This document shows positions 41,489-50,368 of a stretch of 64,000 nucleotides of DNA, one piece after another. The position numbers and the translations under genes are program-made. The DNA comes from Chryseobacterium culicis. Lineage in GTDB: Bacteria; Bacteroidota; Bacteroidia; Flavobacteriales; Weeksellaceae. The stretch covers positions 1-64,000 of the forward strand of contig NZ_FNWQ01000005.1 in assembly GCF_900108365.1 (NCBI RefSeq), in the 5' to 3' direction. Numbering within the stretch: position 1 is the stretch's first letter; every line of letters begins with the position of its first letter. Below the pieces are notes generated by a model. It ran no database searches, had not been told where the DNA came from, and saw nothing but the letters and a program-made list of their open reading frames with translations.

Positions 41489-41926
41489 ATGAAAAAAATA
41501 CTTGGAATCTTATTCGCACTCACAGTATTAGTTTCATGCAACAGCCAAAAGGTGTATTCGGATTTTGACATCAGCTATTCGAAAAGCGGAGGCTTTGCAC
41601 CCATATACGAAAACATGCTTATAAAAGGCAACAATGTACACTACTCTTTTGAAGGGCAGGGTAAAAAATACAAACAGGATTTTAAAATTTCTGATGAGGA
41701 TCTGAAAAAGCTGGATCAGGTTCTTTCTCAGAACAATTTCAGAAGAATACAGGAAGACCACAAGAAATTGTACGATAATATTTCAACTTCCATCAACGTC
41801 AAGAAAGGTCCTAATGAAGGCAGTAAAACGGATGCCAGTATGATTATTCCGAATTACAGGACCAATTGGAACAACATTCTTGAAGCTTTCCAGCAGATCA
41901 TAAATACTAATGTTAAAAAACAGTAA
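41489..41926 (+). CDS. Conserved hypothetical lipoprotein
   Basis: Protein of 145 residues with a clear lipoprotein signal (LTVLVSCNSQ, Cys17). The mature part is mixed alpha/beta: FDISYSKSGGFAPIYENM, then a Lys-rich helix DEDLKKLDQVLSQNNF and a C-terminal amphipathic helix. I recognise no family. It lies 15 bp after plsC and 6 bp before mpl, so it belongs to an envelope-oriented operon. Confidence 0.75.
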   Translation: MKKILGILFALTVLVSCNSQKVYSDFDISYSKSGGFAPIYENMLIKGNNVHYSFEGQGKKYKQDFKISDEDLKKLDQVLSQNNFRRIQEDHKKLYDNISTSINVKKGPNEGSKTDASMIIPNYRTNWNNILEAFQQIINTNVKKQ

Positions 41927-41932
41927 ACAGAA

Positions 41933-43270
41933 TTGAAAACCCACTTCATTGCCATTGGCGGAAGCGCCATGCATAATCTCGCCATTGCATTAAAAGATAA
42001 AGGATATCAGGTAACAGGCTCTGACGATGCTATTTTTGAGCCTTCAAAATCCCGACTGGAGAAGAAAGGAATTATGCCTCAGGAAATGGGCTGGTTCCCG
42101 GAAAAAATCACTCCGGATATTGATGCTGTTATTCTTGGGATGCATGCACATCAGGATAATCCTGAACTGGCAAGAGCAAAAGAACTGGGGCTGAAAATAT
42201 ATTCTTATCCTGAATTTCTCTACGAACAGTCAAAGAACAAAACCAGAGTGGTAATTGCCGGATCACATGGTAAAACAACCATTACTTCAATGATTCTGCA
42301 TGTACTGAATTTCCATCAGAAAGATGTGGATTTCATGGTAGGTGCCCAGCTTGAAGGTTTCGACTGTATGGTAAAACTTACTCAGGATAATGATTTTATG
42401 GTGCTGGAAGGTGATGAATATCTTTCCTCCCCTATTGATCTCCGTTCCAAATTTCTGTTGTATCAGCCCAATATTGCTTTAATGAGTGGTATTGCCTGGG
42501 ATCATATCAATGTTTTCAAAACATTTGATGATTATATTGACCAGTTCAGAAAATTTGTGGCAAGCATTACTCCAGGTGGCGTTCTGGTATACAACGAAGA
42601 AGATGCTGAAGTAGTGAAAGTGGTGGAAAATGCTGAAAATTACTTCAGAAAGATTCCATATAAAACACCCGAATATGAAATCAACAATGGTAAAGTCTAT
42701 TTAAAAACTGAAATGGGAGATGTTCCGCTTTCCGTTTTTGGGGCGCACAACCTGTTGAATATGGAGGGGGCAAGACATATCTGCCAGCAGCTTGGTATTA
42801 TGGATGAAGACTTCTATGAGGCTATCATGAGCTTTAAAGGAGCATCTAAACGTCTTGAAAAAGTAGAAAGAGAAGATAAAGGAACTCTGTATAAAGATTT
42901 TGCCCATGCGCCAAGTAAAGTAAAGGCAGCTGTAAAGGCTTTTGCAGAACAGTTTAAGAATGATAAAAAGTACGGATTTCTGGAACTTCATACCTATTCC
43001 AGCCTGAATCCGGCCTTTCTTGAGCAATATGACCACGCCATGGATGGTCTGGAAGAAGCTATCGTTTTCTACTCTGAAGACGCTCTGAAGATCAAGAGAA
43101 TGGAACCTATTTCTCCTGAATTCATTAAAGAAAAATTTAAAAATGAAAAACTAAGGGTTTTTACCAATGCTGAAGACCTGCATGCCTACTGGAATACGCT
43201 GGATAAAACAAATGGCGTTTATTTAATGATGAGCTCCGGAAATTTTGGAGGTCTTGATTTAACAAAATAA
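41933..43270 (+). CDS. mpl: Mpl murein-peptide ligase (Mur ligase family)
   Basis: Protein of 445 residues. The N-terminal Rossmann-like domain (HFIAIGGSAMHNLAIALKDK) is followed by a central ATPase with P-loop AGSHGKTT (about 108-115), LEGDEYLSSPIDLRSKFLLY and SGIAWDHIN, and a C-terminal ligase domain (KDFAHAPSKVKA). The sequence is closer to Mpl than to MurC. It ligates recycled L-Ala-gamma-D-Glu-meso-DAP peptide to UDP-MurNAc. The start is a TTG (41933), which gives the N-terminus expected for the family; no suitable ATG is near. Length is as expected. Confidence 0.9.
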   Translation: MKTHFIAIGGSAMHNLAIALKDKGYQVTGSDDAIFEPSKSRLEKKGIMPQEMGWFPEKITPDIDAVILGMHAHQDNPELARAKELGLKIYSYPEFLYEQSKNKTRVVIAGSHGKTTITSMILHVLNFHQKDVDFMVGAQLEGFDCMVKLTQDNDFMVLEGDEYLSSPIDLRSKFLLYQPNIALMSGIAWDHINVFKTFDDYIDQFRKFVASITPGGVLVYNEEDAEVVKVVENAENYFRKIPYKTPEYEINNGKVYLKTEMGDVPLSVFGAHNLLNMEGARHICQQLGIMDEDFYEAIMSFKGASKRLEKVEREDKGTLYKDFAHAPSKVKAAVKAFAEQFKNDKKYGFLELHTYSSLNPAFLEQYDHAMDGLEEAIVFYSEDALKIKRMEPISPEFIKEKFKNEKLRVFTNAEDLHAYWNTLDKTNGVYLMMSSGNFGGLDLTK

Positions 43271-43326
43271 TACTGTTGATAGCTTCCCGCTGTAAATGGA
43301 CCGGTCAGAAGCGTTCTCAACATCAT

Positions 43327-43358
43327 AAAAACTTCTTTCAGACGAAAGAAGTTTTTTA
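43327..43358 (+). terminator. Intrinsic terminator after mpl
   Basis: A 13-bp perfect stem (AAAAACTTCTTTC / GAAAGAAGTTTTT, loop AGAC) continues into T residues. The following 43359-43540 is AT-rich and holds no gene. Confidence 0.85.
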
Positions 43359-43540
43359 TTTCTTTAAATAAAAAACTTTATCAGAATAAAGTAAATATGT
43401 TTTATTTAATTCATTATAAAATATTTATTAATAAAAAATATTTACAGATAAAGCAATTCACAGATCAAATTCATTTTAAAACAAATGTTTATTTACCTGA
43501 TAATCATTACATTGTGATTTACTATCGTAAAATATTTTTA

Positions 43541-43548
43541 TATATTTG
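43541..43548 (+). promoter_or_regulatory. -7 box of the lectin-like gene pair
   Basis: TATATTTG, 22 bp before the ATG of the first lectin-like gene. No good -33 element is at the expected spacing. Confidence 0.5.
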
Positions 43549-43570
43549 GGACGAATAAAAAAGCATAAAA

Positions 43571-44359
43571 ATGAAAAAAGTTATCCTATTTATGGTTGTA
43601 CCTTTTGTTTCAAGTGCGCAGGTTGGGATTAATACAAATACACCCACAAAAACACTTGACATCAACGGAGAACTAAGAATCCGGACTTTACCAACAGGTC
43701 TCACTGCCGATGAAATTCTTTCTACCGATGCCAACGGAAACATCAGAAAGGTTTCCAGAGGTGATCTGAGTGGCGGATCTTCATCGGGGTTTAACAATTC
43801 AATACTGGGATATGATCCGAAGCCGGTTGCCACCAGACCACAACCCCCGGGCTCAGTACCTGGCGGAGGTACAGCTACCGAACTCGGATGCAAAAAGTGG
43901 GCTGGGAATAATCACACATACTGTGCCTATCAGCTTTCACAAGCTATTAACTGGTTCAATGCATTCAGTTTCGGTAAACAAATGGGCGGCTATCTGGTCA
44001 CTATGCCGAATGATGCAGAAAGAACATGGGTTAATACCAATATTGTAGCATCAGGAACGGGTTATAACTTATCCAATAACATATGGATCGGTTTTAATAA
44101 AATCCAAAGACCCGGAAATCCAGATCAGCTGCAGTGGATTACGGGAGAAGAATTCAGAATCAACTGGTCTACCAATCCTGCCACTACAGAAAACTGGTTT
44201 AATCCCGGAGAGCCGAACAATTCAGGAGGAGTGGAAGGAGCTACCCATATTTTTGCTGCCAGTGCAAATGCGGAAAGAAGATGGAATGATTTAAATGGCG
44301 GCCTCACAGCCAACTCAAGTATTTCCATGAACCAGCTTATCATTGAGTTTAATGAGTAA
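43571..44359 (+). CDS. Secreted C-type-lectin-like protein, copy 1
   Basis: Protein of 262 residues. After a signal peptide (to about SSAQ, residue 17) comes a VGINTNTPTKTLDINGELRI segment, the head of many flavobacterial surface and tail-fibre-like proteins. The C-terminal C-type lectin domain (about 105-262) shows the WIGF strand (NIWIGFNKIQ), LQWITGEEF, a GEPNN ligand loop and RRWNDL, with paired Cys near KKWAGNNHTYCAY. A GEPNN loop suggests Ca-dependent sugar binding. The neighbouring copy is very similar, so this is a recent tandem duplication. Confidence 0.82.
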   Translation: MKKVILFMVVPFVSSAQVGINTNTPTKTLDINGELRIRTLPTGLTADEILSTDANGNIRKVSRGDLSGGSSSGFNNSILGYDPKPVATRPQPPGSVPGGGTATELGCKKWAGNNHTYCAYQLSQAINWFNAFSFGKQMGGYLVTMPNDAERTWVNTNIVASGTGYNLSNNIWIGFNKIQRPGNPDQLQWITGEEFRINWSTNPATTENWFNPGEPNNSGGVEGATHIFAASANAERRWNDLNGGLTANSSISMNQLIIEFNE

Positions 44360-44370
44360 TAAGAAAACGT

Positions 44371-45162
44371 ATGAAAAGTCTAATTTCAATATTCATTATT
44401 TTACCCTGCTTCGCATATGCTCAGGTTGGCATCAACACAAATACTCCGACAAAGACACTAGACATCAACGGAGAATTGCGAACACGTTCTTTACCTCAGG
44501 GAACTGCCGCTGACGATATTCTCTCTACTGATACCAATGGGAATGTAAGAAAAATTGCAAGAACTGACCTTAGCAGCGGATCAGCATCCGGGTTTAACAA
44601 TTCTATCTTAGGATATGATCCGAAGCCTGTGGCCACAAGACCTCAGCCACCTGGCGCTGTACCGGGAGGCGGCACTGCCACCGAACTTGGGTGTAAAAAA
44701 TGGGCAGGAAATAATCATACCTATTGTGCTTATCAGCTTACGCAGGGAATCAACTGGTTCAATGCTTACAGCTTTGGAAAGCAGATGGGAGGATATCTGG
44801 TCACTATGCCCAATGATGCGGAAAGGGTATGGGTTGCAACTAATATTGTAGCTTCGGGAACCGGATATAATTTGGCCAATAATATATGGATTGGCTTTAA
44901 TAAAATTCAGAGACCCGGCAATCCGGACAGGCTTCAGTGGATTACAGGAGAAGAATTCAGAATGAACTGGTCTACGAACCCTGCCACTACAGAAAACTGG
45001 TTTGCTACCGGAGAACCTAATAATTCCGGAGGAACTGAAGGATCTACCCATATTTATAATACTGCCGGAAATGCAGAAAGAAGATGGAATGACTTAAGTG
45101 GATCAACCACCACCTTTACCGGTTCCGCGATGAATCAGCTCATCATTGAATACAATGAATAA
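44371..45162 (+). CDS. Secreted C-type-lectin-like protein, copy 2
   Basis: Protein of 263 residues with the same architecture as copy 1: signal peptide to about AYAQ, VGINTNTPTKTLDINGEL, Gly/Pro linker (PPGAVPGGGTATELG), lectin domain with NIWIGFNKIQ, LQWITGEEF, GEPNN and RRWNDL. Differences cluster in the signal peptide, near the ligand loop (ENWFATGEPNN for ENWFNPGEPNN) and at the C-terminus, as expected if binding specificity has diverged. The start is 11 bp after the stop of copy 1, with one promoter and one terminator for the pair. Confidence 0.82.
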   Translation: MKSLISIFIILPCFAYAQVGINTNTPTKTLDINGELRTRSLPQGTAADDILSTDTNGNVRKIARTDLSSGSASGFNNSILGYDPKPVATRPQPPGAVPGGGTATELGCKKWAGNNHTYCAYQLTQGINWFNAYSFGKQMGGYLVTMPNDAERVWVATNIVASGTGYNLANNIWIGFNKIQRPGNPDRLQWITGEEFRMNWSTNPATTENWFATGEPNNSGGTEGSTHIYNTAGNAERRWNDLSGSTTTFTGSAMNQLIIEYNE

Positions 45163-45170
45163 AAAAATGT

Positions 45171-45198
45171 AAAGCTTCAGATTATTCTGAAGCTTTTT
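45171..45198. terminator. Bidirectional terminator after lectin pair
   Basis: A 10-bp stem (AAAGCTTCAG / CTGAAGCTTT, 45171-45180 with 45187-45196) is flanked by A and T runs. It serves the lectin pair and the convergent gene at 45207. Confidence 0.85.
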
Positions 45199-45206
45199 TA
45201 TTGGTA

Positions 45207-45824
45207 TTATTCTGATGGTTCAATTTTCTTGTTGTGAGTCAGCTCAATACTCTTTATAGAGCCTAACGGTACAATTTTTATTATTTTGCTCCCTTTCGCA
45301 AGATAAATGTAATACATGCTGTTTGATCCTATCAGATGAACCTGGTCAGCGTTATCATCACCATAGTTTATTGTATAATCATACTTAAGCCTGTTTTCTC
45401 TGATTTTCCTGGTAAGTCCCATCCCTTCACCCCATCCTATTCCCAAGAAGAACGACAGTAACATCATGGCAAGAAATCTTACAAACATATTGGTAAAATG
45501 ATTCTCAATAGCTTCCTTAGTCATGTTTTCATGATCTTTAAGAGAGGCCATTTTTAAAGCCCACTTTTTATTTTTGTTAGCCTGCCTGGACAAAAAAGAG
45601 GGAAAGGCAAATGAAGACACCACGATAATAATGAGAGCAATGAGTATAACCGGATGAGAAGTTAACGTAGCAATCGGGCTTATCAGAATATCCATAATGG
45701 TTGAATATTTCAGAATATTAATGCCGATCTGGTAGTAGAAAACGCTTTCTTTCAATATTCCCATCACAACAAGGAACAGGTAGCCGAACGGAAGTGATCT
45801 TTGAATTCCTTCTGAAAATTTCAT
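45207..45824 (-). CDS. Membrane protein of unknown function
   Basis: Protein of 205 residues, not recognised. Hydrophobic segments lie at about 12-30, 38-50, 55-80 and 112-132. The last about 60 residues are a soluble beta-rich tail (YDYTINYGDDNADQVHLIGS; YYIYLAKGSKIIKIVPLGSI) of the sort seen in small inner-membrane proteins with a cytoplasmic C-terminus. It is monocistronic and shares a terminator with the lectin pair. Confidence 0.65.
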   Translation of the reverse strand: MKFSEGIQRSLPFGYLFLVVMGILKESVFYYQIGINILKYSTIMDILISPIATLTSHPVILIALIIIVVSSFAFPSFLSRQANKNKKWALKMASLKDHENMTKEAIENHFTNMFVRFLAMMLLSFFLGIGWGEGMGLTRKIRENRLKYDYTINYGDDNADQVHLIGSNSMYYIYLAKGSKIIKIVPLGSIKSIELTHNKKIEPSE

Positions 45825-45941
45825 GTATAATTTCGTTGGTTTTAGTTTTATAATTCACTCAATAATGTACTGAAAATTTCCTGCAAGAATCAAATTTCAA
45901 TGTATTATATAAAGCTTAGCCACGAAAATATAAAATTATGG

Positions 45942-47021
45942 TCACATTGAAAGCATATTCGTCGGTCTTTCACATTCTTCAATTAGTTTTTTCAAAATAT
46001 TTTCGGTAGAGCGTTCACTGTACGGGTGAATAGACTGTCCGATCCAAATTCCTGTAAATTCCGGATTTTGCAGAGATTTTGCAGCTTTACGCAACGCATT
46101 GGTCAGTTTGTTCTGGTAGGGATACGGTAAAATATATTCTGAATTATCAATTGTTTCTGTAAATTGATTTTTGATACCTCGGGCATATCTTCCGGAGAAA
46201 CTTTTCGTTAAAATAATCTCTTCTTCTTTTACCTTTTCCAGCCTGTCCTTTTCAAAAGGCTGCAATGCACTTTCCCTGGAAGCCAATAAGAGATTACCTA
46301 CCTGAAAGCCCTGTGCTCCTGCTGCCTTAACAGCCTGTAACGTTTTTGCTCCATAAATTCCCCCTGCATAAATGAGCGGAATACTGACATGATCATAGAC
46401 CTGTGAAAGCAAAGATAAACCTCCGATCTGAGGAATATTCTCTGCTTCAAAACTTCCCCTGTGACCTCCAGCTTCTATTCCCTGAACGCAGACGATATCA
46501 ATACCTGATTTTTCAAGCAGCAGCGCTTCATTCACCGAAGTACAGGTTCCGATAAGAGTAACTCCGTTCTCTTTTAATTTCTGAATACTCTGATCATCCA
46601 GATTTCCAAATGTAAAACTTAAAATTCTACAGTTTTCCTCAATAATAGCATCCACCTGATCATGATAGCTGCTCACCCTGATTTCTTCCAGCTCAGGAAG
46701 CTGCACCTCAATTTTATTTTCTTTTGCAAGCTGTTCAATAAACCGCTTCGTCTTCGCATACTTTTCCTTTAAAGCATCTGTAATCTCAGGGATATGATGT
46801 ACAAAAATATTGGCGGCAAAAGGCTTATCCGTAATTTTCTTCATTTCTCTGATCAGTTCCGAAGACTGATCTGCAGAGAGATCGGCCAGCGCCAAAGAAC
46901 CTAGACAATCAGCCCTGGTAGCTGCAGCAGCCATCTGTACGGTACTCACTCCAAACATGGGAGCCTGGATAACAGGATATTTTACGCCTAGTTTTTTACT
47001 GATTGTATCTGGCCAAAACAT
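45942..47021 (-). CDS. Nitronate monooxygenase (2-nitropropane dioxygenase family)
   Basis: Flavin-dependent TIM-barrel protein of 359 residues: KYPVIQAPMFGVSTVQMAAA at the N-terminus, QGIEAGGHRGSF (FMN contact with the family His), IYAGGIYGAKTLQAVKAAGA and QVGNLLLASRES. It oxidises nitronates such as propionate 3-nitronate, protecting central metabolism. I start at the ATG at 47021; the longer frame adds a hydrophobic leader unlike the family. A 17-bp hairpin separates it from the upstream aldo/keto reductase gene on the same strand. Confidence 0.87.
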   Translation of the reverse strand: MFWPDTISKKLGVKYPVIQAPMFGVSTVQMAAAATRADCLGSLALADLSADQSSELIREMKKITDKPFAANIFVHHIPEITDALKEKYAKTKRFIEQLAKENKIEVQLPELEEIRVSSYHDQVDAIIEENCRILSFTFGNLDDQSIQKLKENGVTLIGTCTSVNEALLLEKSGIDIVCVQGIEAGGHRGSFEAENIPQIGGLSLLSQVYDHVSIPLIYAGGIYGAKTLQAVKAAGAQGFQVGNLLLASRESALQPFEKDRLEKVKEEEIILTKSFSGRYARGIKNQFTETIDNSEYILPYPYQNKLTNALRKAAKSLQNPEFTGIWIGQSIHPYSERSTENILKKLIEECERPTNMLSM

Positions 47022-47106
47022 AAGAATTATTTTATTAAAAGGTACAAAAATTAAGAACACATCAGTTTCAACATCAGATGACATTCCTCACAACGGCTAA
47101 AATATA

Positions 47107-47156
47107 ATTCCCACAGCTCTCAATTCAGTCTGTGACGTTTTGAGAGCTGTGGGAAT
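47107..47156 (-). terminator. Long hairpin, likely terminator of the aldo/keto reductase gene
   Basis: A perfect 17-bp stem (47107-47123 with 47140-47156) with a 16-base loop. On the minus strand it is followed by TATATTTTAG, a weak T tract, so it may act as a terminator or mRNA stabiliser. Confidence 0.6.
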
Positions 47157-47178
47157 ATGAGTTATGTAAATTCTATTC

Positions 47179-48054
47179 TTAAATATCAGCTACGGAATTT
47201 AGCATCTTTTGTTCCCATTCAGGATCTTTAGGATCAAAGAATAATCTTTTCCCGGTATCTAAAGAACGAACAACATTCATTTCATCTTCTGTCAGTTCAA
47301 AATCAAATACATTAAAGTTTTCCTCAATTCTTGACGGTGTAACAGATTTTGGAATGACAACAAAACCTTCCTGCAGATGCCATCTCAAAATAACCTGTGC
47401 TACAGTTTTTCCGTATTTATCCGCAATAGCTTTCAGATCAGGGTTGCTTAAAAGGCTCGCATTCCCATTTCCCAGCGGGCTCCAAGGTTGCGTTATAATA
47501 TTATTTTCTCTGTCATACGCCTGCAGCTCTTTCTGCTGGAAGACAGGATGCAGTTCAATCTGATTAATCACAGGTAAAACGGTTGAGTTCGCTTTTAGTT
47601 CTTCCAGTTTCTCAACTGTAAAATTACACACCCCAATAGCTTTAATCTTTCCTTCCTGATACAATTCTTCCAAAGCTTTCCAGGTACCGAGAAAATCCCC
47701 GTACGGCCAGTGTACAAGATACATATCAAGATAATCCATCTGCAATCTGTCTAATGTTCTCTGAAAAGCACTTTTCGTTTTTTCGTATCCATGATCCTGA
47801 ACCCATACTTTTGAGGTGATAAACAACTCATCTCTATTGACTCCGCTATTTTTTACTCCAGCACCTACAGCTGTTTCATTCTGATAAATGGCAGCAGTAT
47901 CAATCATTCTATATCCAGTCTGAATCGCTTTAATTACTGCATTCTCACATTCTTTCAGGTCTTCCATCTGCCATACTCCGAATCCTAAAGCCGGAATATC
48001 CACTCCTTTATTTAAGGTTACCACAGGCTGCCCTGTATAGGTTTTCTTTTGCAT
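47179..48054 (-). CDS. Aldo/keto reductase (2,5-diketogluconate reductase-like)
   Basis: NADPH-dependent (alpha/beta)8 reductase of 291 residues with the AKR tetrad: Asp and Tyr in GYRMIDTAAIYQNE, Lys in FITSKVWVQDHG and His in MYLVHWPYG. The C-terminal cofactor region IPKSVTPSRIEENFNVFDF is intact. It reduces aldehydes or diketo sugars in the cytoplasm; the substrate is unknown. It stands alone, with a hairpin after it and a 498-bp gene-free region upstream. Confidence 0.9.
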   Translation of the reverse strand: MQKKTYTGQPVVTLNKGVDIPALGFGVWQMEDLKECENAVIKAIQTGYRMIDTAAIYQNETAVGAGVKNSGVNRDELFITSKVWVQDHGYEKTKSAFQRTLDRLQMDYLDMYLVHWPYGDFLGTWKALEELYQEGKIKAIGVCNFTVEKLEELKANSTVLPVINQIELHPVFQQKELQAYDRENNIITQPWSPLGNGNASLLSNPDLKAIADKYGKTVAQVILRWHLQEGFVVIPKSVTPSRIEENFNVFDFELTEDEMNVVRSLDTGKRLFFDPKDPEWEQKMLNSVADI

Positions 48055-48270
48055 AAGTCTTTATTTTAATGATTAATATAAAGTGATAAACAAATTTGCA
48101 ACAAAAAATTGAAAATCCTGCCTACCAATTTTACTGTTTTTCTTCTAAGGAAGGTTATTTTATTAGATTGTAAAATAGGTCGAAAGCAATAAAAATAGTA
48201 AGCTTTTCCACAGCTAAATGATTAATTGGAGTAAGTAAGATACTTCCAGGAAATTTTATCGGAGATAAAG

Positions 48271-48480
48271 TCTTTGCGCCTTATGTATAATAGTTTTATG
48301 GGGATTTCTTGTGCCTTTGCGTTTTTTTTAAAAATAAATTGACTTTTCAATTGCCTATTTTTTTAAACGGCCCCGTCTTTTTGCTTTGCCCCCCCTTCAT
48401 GGAAGGGGAATGATTGTGGCTGATAAAACCTATCATGCCATCTCTAACTTCTAACTTCTAACTTCTAACTTCTAAATTTC
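48271..48480. repeat. Gene-free region with dispersed and 7-bp tandem repeats
   Basis: The gap 48055-48552 has no gene. It contains a TTTGCGCCTTA...TTTGCGTTTTTT block (48272-48331) also seen near 62.41-62.46 kb, a CCCCTTC-ATG-GAAGGGG hairpin (about 48393-48409), and four perfect plus one imperfect copies of CTAACTT (48444-48478). Confidence 0.6.
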
Positions 48481-48552
48481 CACCACCCATCTTCCATCTC
48501 CTCCATCTTATTTCCTCAAATTTTCTCTATTTTTGTTCAAAATTAAAAAATC

Positions 48553-48987
48553 ATGTCACAAAATATCAGATTGGCTACAGCAGAGGATTATCCGAGAATT
48601 ATGGAAATATGGGAATCAGCGGTAAAAGCAACACACGATTTTCTTGCGGAAGAGGATTTCAATTATTTCAAAGAAGCCATTCCAAGAGACTATCTTCCTA
48701 ACCTTGAAGTTTATTTAATTACTGAAGACAGTGAACCTAAAGGCTTTGCATCTGTAGCAGAAGGCAACCTTGAAATGCTTTTCATTCATAATGAACTGCG
48801 TGGAAAAGGATACGGAAAAACGCTGTATCAATTCATGAAAGACAAAACCGGACTAACGAAAGTGGATGTGAATGAACAAAACCCTCAGGCTATTGGATTT
48901 TATGAAAAAATGGGCTTCAAAAAGACCGGAAGATCAGAGAAAGACGGTTCAGGAAAAGATTATCCACTTATTCATATGAGTCTGTAA
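48553..48987 (+). CDS. GNAT family acetyltransferase (YjaB-like)
   Basis: Single-domain GNAT of 144 residues. It begins NIRLATAEDYPRIMEIWESA, has the acetyl-CoA loop NELRGKGYGKTLYQF (about 79-93), and the C-terminal NPQAIGFYEKMGFKKTGRSE typical of the family. It transfers acetyl from acetyl-CoA to an amino group of unknown identity. Its stop codon abuts the ATG of a second GNAT gene, so they form an operon. Confidence 0.85.
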   Translation: MSQNIRLATAEDYPRIMEIWESAVKATHDFLAEEDFNYFKEAIPRDYLPNLEVYLITEDSEPKGFASVAEGNLEMLFIHNELRGKGYGKTLYQFMKDKTGLTKVDVNEQNPQAIGFYEKMGFKKTGRSEKDGSGKDYPLIHMSL

Positions 48988-49455
48988 ATGGAAGATTTCA
49001 CTTTCAGTCTATTACCTTCTGATTCTGAGATTCCTTATCATTTACTGCTGTTGGCGGATGAGACCAGAGAAGCGATTAATCAATATATTTTCAATTCTGA
49101 CATTTATCTTTTGCACAACGCTACAGAAAACATTGCTGTAATGGCATTGTACAAGAAAAGTACTACCGAACTGGAAATTAAAAACGTTGCTGTGATTGAA
49201 AGCTACCGAAGCAAAGGAATCGGAAGTATTCTTATGAATAAAGCAAAGGAAATTGCAAAAGAAAATCATTACAAAACACTGACTGTTGGAACCTCGGACA
49301 CAGGCTTCCAACAGATCAGATTTTATGAGAAAAACGGATTCATCAAAAGCGGAATCCTGAAAGATTTTTTTACTGATAATTATCCGGAACCTATGTATGA
49401 AAATGGTGTACAGATGAAAGATATGGTACTGTTAACCCATCACCTTACGGAATAA
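48988..49455 (+). CDS. GNAT family acetyltransferase
   Basis: GNAT of 155 residues with ESYRSKGIGSILMNKAKEIA (Q/RxxGxG/A-type loop, about 70-90) and FYEKNGFIKSG. It starts immediately after the preceding GNAT stop codon with zero spacing. Its last 24 bp overlap the 3' end of the convergent LysR gene, so the transcripts are antisense to each other at their ends. The substrate is unknown. Confidence 0.85.
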   Translation: MEDFTFSLLPSDSEIPYHLLLLADETREAINQYIFNSDIYLLHNATENIAVMALYKKSTTELEIKNVAVIESYRSKGIGSILMNKAKEIAKENHYKTLTVGTSDTGFQQIRFYEKNGFIKSGILKDFFTDNYPEPMYENGVQMKDMVLLTHHLTE

Positions 49456-50328
49456 TTCTTTAATATGCTCTATTTCGGTTTGATAATTGGTTTTCTTACG
49501 GCATCCGAAATACAGTGTATTTTCAAATTTCTTTTTCCCTTCCCAGATCAGCTGGACATCACCGCTTTCAATGTCATTTCTGCATAGAAAATCAGGAACA
49601 ACTGCTAACCCTGTTCCTCCTTTCAGGCAACGGATGATTGAATTCATGTTGGGAACGATATAATTAGGCCGGAAATTGGGCTTATGCCCAAAATTCAATA
49701 TCCAGTACTGGAAGAGATGCTCCATATCTCCGGTGGTTCCGTACCATTTTTCGTTCTTCAGCCATTCTTCAATCTGCTCCGCATCTTTTGTTTTCAGCAC
49801 TTTACTGAAAGCTGTTTTATCCACATCCTTCCCTCCTACCAGAATGATCTGTTCGGAAGAAAATGCCTCATGTTCGATGTTGGGAGAAGATCCTTTTTTC
49901 GGCGTGATAATAAGGTCAAGAATTCCTTTATCCAGCTGATCCAGCATTTCCGGATATTCTCCAAAACTGATAATCAGATTAAAGGGTAAGGAAGAAACAT
50001 ACTGCTCCAAAGTCGTCTGAAAGGTCTCAAAACACATCCCAACACTGATTGTGGGGGTATGTTTCTCTGTAGACTTCTGAAAGTTCTTTTCTACATCTTC
50101 CAGCTTGGTAAGAGGTTCTGCTATAGCATTAAACAACACCTTCCCCCTTTCAGTAGGAATCATTTTTCTTCCGGTTCTGTCGAACAGCTTATAGCCTACG
50201 TAAGCTTCCAATGAGCTTAGGTGAAGGCTCACTCCTGGTTGTGAAATGAATAAAGCATCAGCAGCACCAGTCAATGTCCCGGTTTTATAGATCGCTTTAA
50301 AAGTACGGTACCATTCTAGATTAACCAT
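49432..50328 (-). CDS. LysR family transcriptional regulator
   Basis: Protein of 298 residues. The N-terminal winged HTH is complete (WYRTFKAIYKTGTLTGAADA, LFISQPGVSLHLSSLEAYVG, KLFDRTGRKMIPTERG; about 4-65), and the periplasmic-binding-like effector domain (about 90-290) is full length. LysR regulators usually control a neighbouring divergent gene; here the upstream neighbour (phosphoesterase) is co-directional, 40 bp away, so the target is not obvious. The nearby detoxification operon at 51.7-54.3 kb is a candidate. Confidence 0.9.
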   Translation of the reverse strand: MVNLEWYRTFKAIYKTGTLTGAADALFISQPGVSLHLSSLEAYVGYKLFDRTGRKMIPTERGKVLFNAIAEPLTKLEDVEKNFQKSTEKHTPTISVGMCFETFQTTLEQYVSSLPFNLIISFGEYPEMLDQLDKGILDLIITPKKGSSPNIEHEAFSSEQIILVGGKDVDKTAFSKVLKTKDAEQIEEWLKNEKWYGTTGDMEHLFQYWILNFGHKPNFRPNYIVPNMNSIIRCLKGGTGLAVVPDFLCRNDIESGDVQLIWEGKKKFENTLYFGCRKKTNYQTEIEHIKELFRKVMG

Positions 50329-50368
50329 AACTTAATTATTAATATTATAATACAAAATTACAAAATAA

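Noticed and set aside
43571..45162. Phage tail fibre genes / prophage
   Set aside because: The VGINTNTPTKTLDINGEL head is shared with tail-fibre-like proteins, but there are signal peptides and no phage structural or integrase genes nearby.
48444..48478. CTAACTT tandem repeat as a phase-variation switch
   Set aside because: It lies about 75 bp upstream of a GNAT gene, not in a promoter spacer or coding frame; no evidence for switching.
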